Made by a program: the position numbers and the translations under genes. 64,000 bases of DNA from Lanius collurio (Eukaryota > Chordata > Aves > Passeriformes > Laniidae), in NCBI GenBank assembly GCA_020086605.1, contig JACBWW010000017.1, positions 22,906,473 through 22,970,472 on the forward strand. The letters are read 5' to 3'. Positions 34,804 to 46,199 of this stretch are shown in pieces (positions within the stretch are counted from its first letter, which is position 1; the number at the start of each line of letters is the position of its first letter). Under the pieces are notes generated by a model. It saw only the letters and a list, made by a program, of their open reading frames with translations, was not told the origin of the DNA and did no database searches.

Positions 34804-35376
34804 TGTCATGTTTTCAGCCCAGCTGGAAACTGAGCATCACATAGCCTCTCACTCACCCTTCTCCCTCCTCTCCAACCCAGTGGAATGGGAAGGAGGACTG
34901 AAATAAAACTTGTAGGTTCATATAAAAAGAGTTTAATAGGGAAAGCAAAAGCTACACACACAAGCAAAGCAAAACAAGGAATTAATTCATTGCTTCCTGT
35001 GGGCGGGCAGGTGTTCAGCCATTCCAGGAGAGAAGGGCCCTATCATGTGTAATGGTCACTTGGGAAGACAAATGGCATCACTAAAAATAGCCCCATCTGC
35101 TCTTTCTTCCCCACAGCTCTATATTCAATGCAGTGCTGGAATATTCCTTTGGTCATTTGGGGTCACCTGTTCCAGCTCTGTCTCTCCTCAACCTCCCATG
35201 AACCCCCAACTTCCTTGCCAACGTGGCAGTATGAAAAGAAGAGAAGGCTTTGTCTCTGTGTAAGCCCTGCTCAGCAATAACAAAAACATCTTTATATTAT
35301 TCAGCACAAATCAAAAACACAGCCCATACTAGCCATGGTGAAGAAAATTAACTCTACCCCAGCTGAAACCAGCACA
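34804..35376 (-). mobile_element. ERVL-type solo LTR, antisense, near full length
   Basis: Read on the reverse strand the element starts TGTGCTGGTTTCAGCTGG at 35376 and ends GAAAACATGACA at 34804, giving TG...CA ends and about 573 bp. In element order it has AGAGTTAATTTTCTTCA, a U3 region, GGTGACCCCAAATGACC, a degenerate TATA (GAATATAGAGC), ATGCCATTTGTCTTCCC, GAATTAATTCCTTGTTTTGC and a polyA region CTATTAAAC (plus-strand TTTAAT at 34932-34937). The flanking pentamers AAAGG (34799-34803) and GAAGG (35377-35381) differ at one base and fit the 5-bp target duplication of ERVL elements. There is no internal region, so this is a solo LTR left by recombination. The same family is present at 18902-19135 and 20970-22025. 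Confidence 0.9.
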
Positions 35377-36989
35377 GAAGGAAAGGAGGTGGACAGACTA
35401 AGCTACCAGGCTTTTCACAAGCTACATACATGACTACTGCATCAAGAGATTTGTTTCGAGCAGAGTCACAGAAGAGTGATGGTGATTTCAACCCTACTTC
35501 AGACCATATCCTATTATTGTCAATTGCATATTATTTTTCCCAGCTCCAAAATGTAAAACAAATGTAAAATGAGAAGAATAAGGGCATCTACTATGAGACC
35601 CTGCTTATCACTCTATTGTCTGTATAAATTACACTCAGAAGAGCTTTTCAAATTTATCTTGCCTTTTAAGACCATCCCACCACTAAAATATTTTGCAACT
35701 AGCACTGAATTAAATCCATTGTGCTTTCCTGTGACACTGATGAAGGAATTGTGTGCTATGTTTTCATGACAAACACATCATTAGTGTACATACATTTAAG
35801 CTGATTATTTCATTCAGCAAGAAGGGACATTAGGGTTAGAATGATACAAAAGCACAAATCACACTTGATGTTTCCCAAATACCAGGCTTTGTGTGATCCA
35901 ATCAAGATTTCATCAAATGTTTTATTAAACTCAGTCACGCGAGCCTTGCTGAAGCCAGATGATCTCTTATTATCAACTAGGAGTAAATTACATTCATTTT
36001 TGAACTGAATTTCAATGAAACCCTTCTTAAAATACTTGGAAGCCAGAAGAGGGTTAAATTAAAAAACATGAAATTGCTACTGTGCTTTTCCCTAGAAATT
36101 AAATGGTAAGCAGAGAAAATCAGCATTGTAAATATTATTGATCACAAAAAATAGAAGAGTATGATACTAGCAATATGGGATGTGATCACTAATGAGTAAA
36201 AGGAATTCACTTTGACTTATTTGTATTACAAAAAGTATCCTTTTAATTATAAGACTAACAATAAGAAAAAGATTCCTGACTAGGCAGGTGAGATCACAAG
36301 CTAGTAAACAGCATAAAAAGTACTGCATGCTTCCTCCATATTTAAGTTATCTTTTCAATCTTTTATATGTGAGATGAACAGGGGAAAGACCTAAATGTAT
36401 GTATTCAAAAGCATGAATGAACCACCCATTCAGAGGCTGAGAAAGAAAGTGCTGGAAAGAGGAGTTCCTGCAGCCGGCCTTCCTGAAATGGACACTACAT
36501 TAACAGTAAGGTGTGCTACATGAGAAGTATCAAAGGCAGAAGGAGACCTGCCTGCCACTGAACCCCTAATTCTACACCTGAGGTAGGCTGAGTGGAGGAA
36601 TGACTCTCATAACCTGAACATAAAATAATTTCTAATCAAGGGAGAAAGGGTATCTCAAAGCTATGTGACATGCACTCCAGAACTGGAAATCATGGCATTG
36701 ATTTAACTGAAACTACAATTTTAAGAATCCTACTTTAAAGAATTACCTTAGAAATTGCAGAACAATGCATGTGGTAGGGATCCAGCTCTCTGAGGTATGT
36801 GTGAAGGCAAACTTGGCTCTTACCCATCATTGTCTGCTCATGTCTGTGAGTAGATAGCCTGGTTTTCATCACTACATTCACATCTATTAAACCTTTTAGC
36901 AGGCACTGGTAATGCATAACTGCACCCTCAAGCCATATGTCAGTCAGGTAAAATAATGTGTTTACAATTGTTTCCAAACCCAGCTGATT
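35377..36989. other. Unique non-coding stretch
   Basis: No gene or recognisable transposon. The segment 35870-36030 has a balanced, non-repetitive composition and homeodomain-like TTAAA/ATTA elements. It could be a conserved non-coding element, but nothing in a single sequence can show conservation. Confidence 0.5.
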
Positions 36990-37400
36990 GTGTTTAGCTT
37001 GGCATACTACACTGGGCACGCCTGGCAGGGTAGGGATAGCAGGGGACTGCAGGGAGGCTTGTCTGGGAGGAGGCCATGAGCTACACTGCACTGGTGTCAG
37101 GAGGAAAAGGAGGGCCAGAGATGTGAGGAGACACCCAGGAGCCTCTCTTGGGGAAGACCCATGGGGGACAAGCATGTGGTGGCCCACAGCAGGAGATGTG
37201 CTCTTGGGAGGAGGCACTTCATGCAGAAGAAGAATACCCCGATGGACAGTGGCCTGCACAAGACCCGTGGGGAAACAGGGACGCTCCCGAGGGACTGCAG
37301 CCCATGAAGAGCACGTGCTGGAGGCTGTCAACTGAGAAGTACAGAGGAGGGGCAATGCTCAGTACAGAGCAGAAAGAAACTCCGACACAGGACTTCAACT
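36990..37400 (+). repeat. Possible ERVL-type leader/internal fragment
   Basis: A GC-richer block contains a loosely repeated theme of GGGGAAGACCCATGG, GACCCGTGGGGAAAC, GACTGCAGCCCATGAAG and GCACGTGCTGGAGG. I associate such repeated 'GCCCGTGGG...CACGCTGGAG' phrases with the untranslated leader of avian ERVL-like elements. The match is loose and I cannot confirm it. The 206-codon minus-strand frame across it (36735-37355) begins in this block and runs on into unique DNA, with no domain. I regard it as chance openness in GC-rich repeat DNA. Confidence 0.35.
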
Positions 37401-38534
37401 TCCTGCATAGTACATTCAAAGGAAATGAGATGGTCTGAGTTTTACCCACAGCGAAGCAGAGAAGTTTGTATAGAAAAAGGGTCAGGAGAGATGCTCAGTT
37501 TAAGCCTAGCCTCGGGATTGGGGAAAAAAAGGTGTTTAACTGTTTGTGTCTTTTTTTCCTCAATTACAGATCAGCGATTAGAAATTTACGTTAACTGGGA
37601 ATTAATTAAACTAAATGTAAGTTCCCTGAGGCAAGTCTGTTTCTTCTGCAACACATCCATAAGTTCTTATATTTTTATGGAAGTTTCACTGTCATTCAAT
37701 TGATGAGATTCATCAGACAGAGAATATAAAACTGCATTATCAGCTTAATTATTACCATTATTCTTCCCCCAAAGAGGCCTGATGTACAACTAATTTTAAA
37801 TATATACTCAAGTGAAACTTATGGCCCTGATAACCACAGCAGATGTTCAGGACTGTTTGCTCTTCATTCTTTTTGTTTATTATGTTGCAACAGTTGTACA
37901 TTTTTACCGTGGATACAAACCTGGAAGCATGTCTTGCTTCTCAAGTACCGGAATGTCCACAACATCACATACTTCCAGCACTGTGATCAAAGCTTTAACT
38001 GCAAATTGGAAATTTAAACTGGGCACTTACTCGGAAATTGAGTGTAAGGAATGAAAAAGAAAGAGATATCTGACTTGGAATAGTGTTATCAATGAGCAGC
38101 TGATAGGCCAAAAAGCTTTTCCTATCCAAGCACACTGAATCATTCAAGTAGTGAAAAATAAAGCAGTCATTCTGACCTTTACCACAGTATAACCCCTGTT
38201 AGATATGACTTCCTAAAGCACAGATCATTCCAAGACTGACACTACAGTATGTTGAGACCTCAGCTTCTGTAATAATCTAATATAAAAGTTATAGCAAGTT
38301 GACAGGAAAATGGCAAGGAAATAATCATTGATTAAAAAGGAGGTCAAGACAGTGCAGTTTCTCTCAATAGCGATTAAAAGAAACAAACCAAATATTTTGT
38401 GGCATTTAGGAACCACAATTCTTTCCCTTTCAAAATGCAAAGAGTCTAATTAAACAACCCTATGAAGAAACAGGTGTATAATTTACTGTTGGATGGAAAT
38501 TACATAATTACCAAACTGTCCAAATATCACCTTT
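37401..38534. other. Unique non-coding stretch with an exon-like segment
   Basis: No gene can be supported. A 47-nt segment at 37570-37616 has a pyrimidine tract and AG before it (TTTTTTTCCTCAATTACAG) and GTAAGT directly after it, so it looks like a small exon. It lacks coding evidence. Confidence 0.5.
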
Positions 38535-39720
38535 TATGACCTGGTGACCCACCTGGTGGTTGAAGGGAAGGCTGTGGATGTTGTCTGCCTGGCTTCAGCA
38601 AAGCCTTTGACATTGTCTCTCACAGCATACTCAGGAAAACTGGCTGCCCATGGCTTGGACATATTCATTCTTCACTGGGTAAAGAACTGGGTGGACAGCT
38701 GGGCCCAGAGAGTGGGGGTGAGTGATGCTGCATCCAGCTGGTGGCCAGTCACTGATGGTGTCCCCCAGGGATCAGTGTTGGCCCCAGTCCTGTTTAATAT
38801 CTTTATTCATGATCTGGATGAGGGGATTGAGTCCTCCATCAGTAAATTTGCAGATGACACCAAGTCCTGGAGTGTAGGAAGGCTCTGCAGAGGGACCTGG
38901 ACAAGTTGGATAGATGGGTGGAATCCAACAATATGAGGTTTAGTAAAACCAAAGCCGGCTCTTGCACTTTGGTCACAACAATGCCCTGCAGCACTGCTGG
39001 GCTGGGGACAGAGTGGCTAGACAGTGGCCAGGCAGAAAGGGACCTGGGGGGCTGGTTGACAGCTGACTGAACATAAGTGAGCAGTGTGCCCAGGTGGCCA
39101 AGAAGGCCAATGGCATCCTGGCCTGTATCAGGAACAGTGTGGCCAGCAGGACCAGGGAAGACATTCTTCCCCTGTACTCAGCACTGGTGAGGCCGTACCT
39201 TGAGTAGTCTGTCCAGTTCTGGGCCCCCCAACCTAGAAAGGATGTTGAGATGCTTGAATGTGTCCAGAGAAGGGCAAAAAGGCTGGTGAAGGGTCTGAGA
39301 GAGAAACCCTATAGAGAGTGGTTGGAGGATGGGCTTGTGTAGCCTGGGTAAAAGGAGGCTCAGGGGAGACCTTATCACTGTCTGTAACTCTCCCAAAGGA
39401 GGTGTAGCCAGGTGAGGGTCAGTCTTTTCTCCCAGGCAACCACTGACAGGACAAGAGGACACAGTCTTAAAGTGCACCCAGGGAAGTTTAGAAGGACATT
39501 AGGAAAACATTCATCACAGAAAGAGTGACTGGGCACTGGAATGGGCTGCCCAGGAAGGTGGTAGAGATGCCGTCCCTGGAGGTGTTTAAAAAAAGACTGT
39601 ACATGGCATTTAGTGCCATGTTCTGGTTGACAGTGTGATGGTAGGTTATAGTTTGGACTCGATGATCCCAGTGTTCTTTTCCAACCTAGTCAATTCAGTG
39701 ATTCTGTAATTCTGTGAAAT
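38535..39720 (+). mobile_element. CR1 LINE with reverse transcriptase domain and 3' UTR
   Basis: This is the longest CR1 copy in the window (about 1.2 kb), forward. It starts within the reverse transcriptase domain, covers the rest of ORF2 and reaches the 3' UTR. The end reads GATGATCCCAGTGTTCTTTTCCAACC...GTGATTCTGTAATTCTGTG, a decayed terminal repeat. A 130-codon frame (38544-38936) spans the RT palm: [21 protein letters not shown] is followed by FADD at 38847-38858, so both catalytic aspartates are kept. Motif A (SKAFD..VSHS) lies just upstream in another frame, which shows a frameshift. Stops and shifts downstream make it a dead copy. Confidence 0.96.
38736..38870 (+). pseudogene. CR1 reverse transcriptase palm (motifs B and C)
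   Basis: Within the frame 38544-38936 the stretch [20 protein letters not shown] (motif B region) is followed by K-F-A-D-D-T (motif C; FADD at 38847-38858). These residues belong to the polymerase core of a CR1-clade LINE, which copies its RNA into DNA at the insertion site. The frame ends 26 codons after FADD, so the protein is broken. Confidence 0.93.
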
Positions 39721-40004
39721 AAATGGGAGAACCTGGAAGTCCTGATCAGGCATGTGATTTTTTACTGTTTGGAAATGCTCAAAACCTTAGATGAGAATCT
39801 CTTCATAGATAGCCAGTATCTGTTTATTACTTTTCTTAACATGAGTTAGAGATGCTCTCATTTGTTTTTTTAAGGTTTTCTCACTATATTTTACTAAAAT
39901 ATTAGAAGACTAAACATAGCATAACCTCAAATTGGGATACTGTTATGAAAATAGTCTATCCATGACAAAAAAAATCCACTTCTGTATACACTCAGTAATA
40001 AGAA
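39721..40004. other. Short unique stretch
   Basis: AT-rich spacer between two CR1 copies in opposite orientation. Nothing else is recognised. Confidence 0.6.
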
Positions 40005-40400
40005 TGATTTGAGTAGGAAGGGACTTTCTAAAGATCATGATGTCCAACCCCCTTGTTGCAGGCAGAAACATCTCTGGCTAGATCAGATTGATCAAAGACC
40101 CATCCAACCCTACCTTGAATGCTTCCAGAGATGGGGCATGCGGAATCCACAAGTGCTCTGGACAGCCTCCTTCAAGGTCTTGTCACCTTTATTGCACAGA
40201 ATTTCTTCCTTATACCCAATCTAAATCTATCCTCTTTCAGTTTAAAATGATTACCCCTTGGCCTGTCACTACAGGCCCTGGTATAAAGTCTTCTTTCATC
40301 TTTCTTATAAGCACTTTTTAAGTATTGAAAGACTGCAATAAGGTCTTCCCAAGCCTTGTCTTTTCTGGACAGGACCTAGAAAGAACCTAGGAAAAGTCTT
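40005..40400 (-). mobile_element. CR1 LINE 3' UTR fragment, antisense
   Basis: Plus-strand landmarks in the reverse CR1 order are GGAAGGGACTTTCTAAAGATC, CCAACCCCCTTGTTGCAGG, ATCCAACCCTACCTTGAATG, CAGCCTCCTTCAAGGTCTTG and GACTGCAATAAGGTCTTCCC. The copy lies 285 bp from the forward CR1 at 38535-39720, giving an inverted pair whose 3' ends face each other. The 5' truncation is near 40400, immediately before an LTR that begins at 40416. Confidence 0.88.
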
Positions 40401-40415
40401 CTCTGTGCAATAGAC

Positions 40416-41098
40416 TGGTTTGAATGATAGTTTTTGTTTGTTTGTTTGTTTTTGTTAATTTGTTGCTAAGTTTGACAAAATACTGTGAACATCCCCACTC
40501 TTCTGCCCCTTCAGGGGTAAAATTCAGAAGTCAACAAGTAACAGCTTAAATCATGTCTTAGGTTACAATGTACCATGTAACCAAAAGTATGTATTCCATC
40601 ACCATCTGTTAAAACCAGGTGGAGCAGTGTTCTTTGTCTCTTCGTGACAAGTGATAACTCCCTCTGGGGGATATCTTTGTTAATGGCCATCCAGCCTCAC
40701 TGCATAACTCATAAAATTACATCATCCCATTGTGAGATGCTCCACCCAGGGGAGGAACCAGACATTCCTACCTCAAATCTGAGGTTTGAAACACCACATT
40801 CAGCCCTTACCTACTGGATTCCCAGAGGACAAGAGCTCCATAGCCACCACTGGACCTTCAGAGGAAAACCAGACCCTTCTACAGGATCACTGCTTCAACA
40901 GAATCACATCTATCACTTCGGTATGACTGCAACCACCACTTAAACAGACTGCTACCAGCACCCTACCTGACAGGGTGTCAGGTTGTGTCCTGACTCTGTC
41001 AGTGTTTCTGTACTATTGCTTTTATTTTAATTCTCATATTAAATTGTAATTCTGACTTGGACTCTCTCACTGGTTTGCTTTCAAACTAGTACAAACCA
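40416..41098 (+). mobile_element. Solo LTR with terminal inverted repeats
   Basis: The ends are TGGTTTG at 40416 and CAAACCA at 41098, exact reverse complements with LTR-type TG...CA termini. Including the flanking bases the match is ACTGGTTTG/CAAACCAGT. In between is a U3-like part containing TTTG repeats, an internal GTTAAAACCAGGTGGAG and GGGGGATATCTTTG region, and near the end TATTAAATTG as polyA signal followed by CTCTCTCACTGG. I recognise this as a frequent avian LTR type but cannot give its exact family. No clear target duplication is seen (TAGAC versus GTAAA). Length is 683 bp and no internal retroviral sequence is present. Confidence 0.75.
40428..40457. repeat. TTTG tetranucleotide repeat within the LTR
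   Basis: TTTTTG followed by about five TTTG units, a slippage tract inside the first 50 bp of the LTR. Confidence 0.85.
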
Positions 41099-44000
41099 GT
41101 AAATATAAGTGAGTTTATGATTCTTCCCTGACGGTTAGGATACCTCTAGACATTATGATAAAGGTATAAATATTGACAGCAAACTTGTAGTAACTGTGTG
41201 AGTCCTTTGATGACCATTGAACTGATGTGAAAAAAATAATTCTTTGGGCATAGATGATTCCCAGAAAGCTAAATTTAGGTAGCAGTAGCACTTCCAAAGA
41301 GATAAGGTGAGGAGTAGGCATCAGGGTGGAAAGGAAAGAAAGCAGGCCATTCAGCAGACCTGACACTGAAGCAGATGGTGCAGGGTCTCATACTCTGTGC
41401 AGGCACTCAAAATATTGTGTACAAATCTTCTGAAAGTAGGTGAAATAACATACCCACTCTCTGTAAAGAATTGGAAATTCTTAGATTTCCTATGCTCAGT
41501 GGTAGCCAAGTTCAGTTCATCATTAGAGACAAAGGTTTACAGAGTAAGTCTCTCAACCTCATGGCTGAGACTTGTGATACTAAATGCCAATATTGTACTA
41601 TGGTACTTCCTTTCATTTGTTTTTAGCAGCAAATCTGAGCAAAAAATAAAGATAACACATCACTTCTGGCAAAAAAAAAGGTTGCTGCATGATGTAACCT
41701 GCTATTTGTAACTAAATACATAAAACAATTAGTTTTGTTTGCCTGACAGTGTGAAAGGGTCCATGTCTTATTTATTTCTGAATTCCACACTTTGAATTTG
41801 TAAAGCATACAAAATACAAGGAGATGTTTTTTCCAAAGCACAGCTATATAGGTCTATATATATATATATGTAATGGTGAAATTATCTAGTCTAAGAAACT
41901 CTTTCAGTTCAGCCTAATACAAATGTGATGAAAAATATGGTTGAAAAGTATGTGGAGAAATGATTACTCTTTTGAAGAATTAAACCCTATTCTTTTTCCT
42001 CTTCTTTCAACTGCATGCATAAGTATTCAAAACGCAAAAACCTCACATTTAGTAGTTTAAATATTTTTTCTCTTCTTATTAACTTTAACAGAAAGAAAAT
42101 CAGATTCAGGACAGAATTTAACAAGAAATGTTTCTTTAAAATTTACCTAAAACCAAGACACTATCAAACACGTTGGTTGTTGAGCTGTCATTTTTTAAGA
42201 GAAGCTTCATTTTTGTGAAGTTTGGAACCTATCTGAAGTGATTCTGATATGATCTGAAGTGCTGCAGATGCTGTACATGCTTCAGTAAATAAGATGCAAA
42301 GCACTGATTAAGATAGTTTTAGTCATTTCAATTCTTTTTCTATGTTGATTATCAATGTGTTATAATCCCTTTTGTAATTTATGATGAGAGTTTCAATCAT
42401 CCCTTTTTTGAGGTCACAGAAAATTTGACAAGGAAATGTCTAGATTTTTAGTTTCTGTTAACAGAAAAAATCTACTTTGAAGGGGTCATTTTGAGATATA
42501 AATCCATGAGGTGTACAAGATCACTGATTTATTTTATTTCATGTAATGAAAACACATCTGTGGAAACAGCAAATTAAGTCATGATGAGGCCAAGCACCCT
42601 GAGGAGCCAGAGACAAAGATGGTTATTAAGCAAGGAGCAGATAGGAAGCAATCATGCTGCCCTCTCTTTCTGTCCATATGAGGCATTTCAGCCTGGCTCT
42701 GGAGCAATCACCTCATCCCAGTGGCTGAAGGAACCATCAACACACTGATGCCACTTCTGTTTAGACACCAAGATCAAGTTCACAGGTGCATCTTTTCAGT
42801 GCAAACTGGCACACTTAAATGGAGTCTTAAATTTACATCTTTTCTTCTTGTACTGCTCTTGGACATCCATTGACAAAATAGCTTTTCACTTCTAAACCAA
42901 AGAAAACCTTTTAGGAATGACAAAACTACTGATTGTACTATATGTAGGTATGATTTGATCCTGATACCATTGATATCAGCAACAGTTTAATTTCAGTTGG
43001 AAGATCAGATTGATTAAACAATGGACATTAATAAAAAATAGACTGCTCTTAGTGGGGTTTAAAATAAAGCAAGTAATCTGTTTCAGTGATAAATTCTGAG
43101 GAAACCTAAGTACTTGGGTGAGCACTCCATAATTTAAAATACTGTATTTGTTAAGGTACACGGAGATGCTTTTTGCTTTGTTCATCAGAACAGAAGATTA
43201 CAGAAATAATTCTGCTGTCGAAAAAGAAGCAACTAGGTAGAGAGATACCTTACTCCCACATTAAATTCAATAGGAATTTGGCCTAGGAGTAGGTGTACAT
43301 ATAGAGAAAGTAAAAGACAAAGTGAAAATGCATTATTTTATTGGGAGGAAAGATCCAGAAATAAAACAGCATTGTTTCACTTATACATTAATATATTTCT
43401 TTCTAATATATGAAGGAAGTTGTGATGGAGAAGACATTCTCTTTTATAGACAGGCACTCTTTGAATTACCTTGACTGTAGTCAGGGTCTTTGTCCTAACA
43501 TATGATCCTACCCACACAGGGCAGCCAAGCTTACAATTTTATTTCCAAATATGATCCAAGAAAAAAGATCATAAAGTAATTCTGAGATATGTTGATGTTC
43601 CCTGGCACACATCTGTCTAATCATCTGTCTGCCAACAGAGGCAAGCAGTTCATAACTCTGGTTTACCTGGATACTTAAGTACAGAAAAGACTATCTTACC
43701 AAAGCTCCGCAGTGTAGATAGGCTATACCAGGAAATCTGGCTAAGTCATTCTTAATAAAAGACCCAGTTAGCTCCCAGAAGACAGGTAATTGCTGCCTTT
43801 ACAGGAGAAATTTGTATCTCCAAAATAAGTAGACATTATATTATTTAAAGTTTTTCAGGTGTTTCAATCATATTTACTGGAAAGTAGCACCAGCCTTGAT
43901 ATTTTGGAGCATTTATTTGCTAATTTTAGCTTTGTGAAAGTTAATCTTACAATATGTATTTTGCTGCATCTCCCTTTTAAAATTTAAAATACAACAGAAA

Positions 44001-45302
44001 TCTGCACAGTGAACCTTAATTTTTCTCTCAGCCCCTGACATCAAATTCCTAAAGCTCATAAACACTATATTTTTAATATGGCACTTGAATCTTTTACTCA
44101 TCTCACACATACATGCTGATACGTAGGTGTTTAAAGCCAAAAGATAATATTTGTCTGAGCTGGATCTTCATTAGTTTCAAAGAAACTTGGTTTAGGCCAG
44201 TAACCTTGCACTGCATTCACCAGCTGATCAGCCAGTCTATAACTGGTGAGCAGACTTATAAATAATAAAAGCCATTCAAAAGACACCACACAGACTTGAT
44301 TTTTTCTATAACATTTTAAAGTAGGATAAGTAAGGCTGAAGTTAATGGGGTGAGCACTGCTGTACAACTAATGGCAGATGATTACAGGATCATGAACTCT
44401 TATTTCCCTTCACTTGACCCATCTTCTTCCATTTTATCAGGCACTACAGGAAAGAGGCACAGGAGCTGCAAACGCTGATGTGTCATGCCAACAATCTGGA
44501 GCATTGCTTAAGCTGGCTAAGGTTTAATGTCATCTGCAGCTCTTAAGGATGCACTTCCACAGCAGGAAGACAGGGCATTGCTATTTGAGAGTGAAGAAAT
44601 TTGCAACAAAATTGCTAAGATTGGAGTTATTGTGACTGGAAATGTGTGTGTAGGCACTAAAACCAGAATACAAAACAAGGGTTAAAAGGGTGACAAGGTT
44701 AAAACCCCTGTGTTCAAAACACAGGAAATTGTTTCTAAAACAATATTCCCAGCAGTAAAATTAAGAAATGTATTATGTCAAGACTAAAAGTCTTGAAGTA
44801 GGAAAAATCAAAGCCCAGCTGACTGTCAGCAAAGGTAGCAAGATTGCATTTTATCACATACGCCAGCTCTTTTCCTGTTAGCTGTACAGGAGAACAAACT
44901 GCAAACCTATATTTCAAGGACATATGCAATAACAGAAAAAAAAAACAAAAGGAAAAAAAACTAACCAAAAAAACCTGAACAGCAGGCAAGAAATGTGGCC
45001 TAAGATCTAAGGAGACTGAAGTAAGCAAGATCTTGATCCAAATTACAATCCTAACATCTGATAACTACTAAAGGTTATAGAGTTTGTCATTGCCAGTCAA
45101 GAGGACCCAGAGCTGCTGTGAAGAGTGCACTGCCAAGTCTCTTCTCTCGTGTAGTACAGAAGTGATCCTGGCCAGGCCAGCTGGATACACATCTTGTTGG
45201 GAAAAATCTTAGCATATTCAATGATATTTAATATTTGTTTACCGTGGTCCTAATGGTAGAACACTGAAGTCAATAGAAAATTAATGTTTATTTTCTTTAG
45301 TT
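41099..45302. other. Unique AT-rich non-coding stretch
   Basis: No gene or recognisable transposon is seen. Open frames reach 104 codons (41397-41711) without recognisable domains. An AT dinucleotide run lies at 41855-41870. A GC-richer segment at about 42580-42800 could be an old repeat but is not assignable. Confidence 0.6.
41855..41870. repeat. AT dinucleotide microsatellite
   Basis: About eight TA units. Low complexity. Confidence 0.9.
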
Positions 45303-45331
45303 AAAAAAAAAAAAAAAAAAAAAAAGAAAAA
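45303..45331. repeat. Poly-A tract
   Basis: A run of about 23 A followed by G and five more A. It could be a retrotransposed tail on the plus strand, but the upstream sequence is not recognisable as a retrocopy. Confidence 0.95.
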
Positions 45332-46199
45332 GACACTGATTTTGTACTTCAATTTTGGCCTAGAAAGGGAAGACCCACATTAATATTTCACAGCAGATCA
45401 GGGACATGGTTTTGAAGCAAATCCTCTGAAGTATTCGTATGCTTCTTTCATGTTGCAAAGTAGTGTCAGAGTACACAAACTTGATAGAGAAGTTGAACCA
45501 GAAGAAGCTCTCAGAGCTTACTGTTGCTCACTTACTATTCTCCACCTGCTAATGGGGACTTGTCATGGGCACAAACTATGGCTAGTTCAAAGTAAAAATA
45601 ATTTTTATTACAGTCTTTGGTACCCCAGCATGAGCTGTAACTACCCCTGCAGTTAACACTGCTACTTAACAGGGTGGTGACAAATAACCTTTCCTTTATC
45701 TGATGGGGCAGAGAAAACCGAGATGTGTTCTGGTTTCTCCACTTTGACTCCTTTGCCCTCAGCTTCCTGCTTGTACACGATTCAGAATTTACCCTTCTGT
45801 TTTCTCCATACTGAATTCTATTATTATCCTTGTCTGTCAGGGTTTTTTGGCTTTTTTATTTTTGTTTTGGGGTGGGTTTTTTGGGTGTCCCTCCCATTCT
45901 TTCCTGCAGTAAAAACCCTGCTACATTAATGGCCTAGTTCTAGAAATCCTTACTCTGCCAAAATCTTCCCAGCTTTCTGAGGCGGTGGGAGGTGAAGAAG
46001 GACCACCCCAGCGAGGGAGCCCCTGCAAAACCCATTCGCAAAGTCTCGGCCAAGCTCCCCTGCTCAAAGATGGCCCTGGGCAAAGGCTCAAGCACAGCCC
46101 TTACTCACCTTAACAGGCTTTTAAACTGATGTCATAATACACAGGCTTAAAACCTCGCGGTGTTTTCCTGCATTAAGACCAGGTTCCATGATTACAAAC
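45332..46199. other. Unique stretch leading into a CpG island
   Basis: No gene is recognised. Composition rises in GC from about 45960, where CpG sites begin to appear (for example GAGGCGGTGGG at about 45980). Confidence 0.55.

Noticed and set aside
36735..37355. 206-codon minus-strand frame as a gene
   Set aside because: No domain, no plausible exon or start context, and it partly overlies a GC-rich repeat-like block where stop codons are rare by composition.
37585..37596. 12-mer TTTACGTTAACT shared with 46844-46855
   Set aside because: About a hundred chance 12-mer pairs are expected in a window of this size, and similarity does not extend convincingly.
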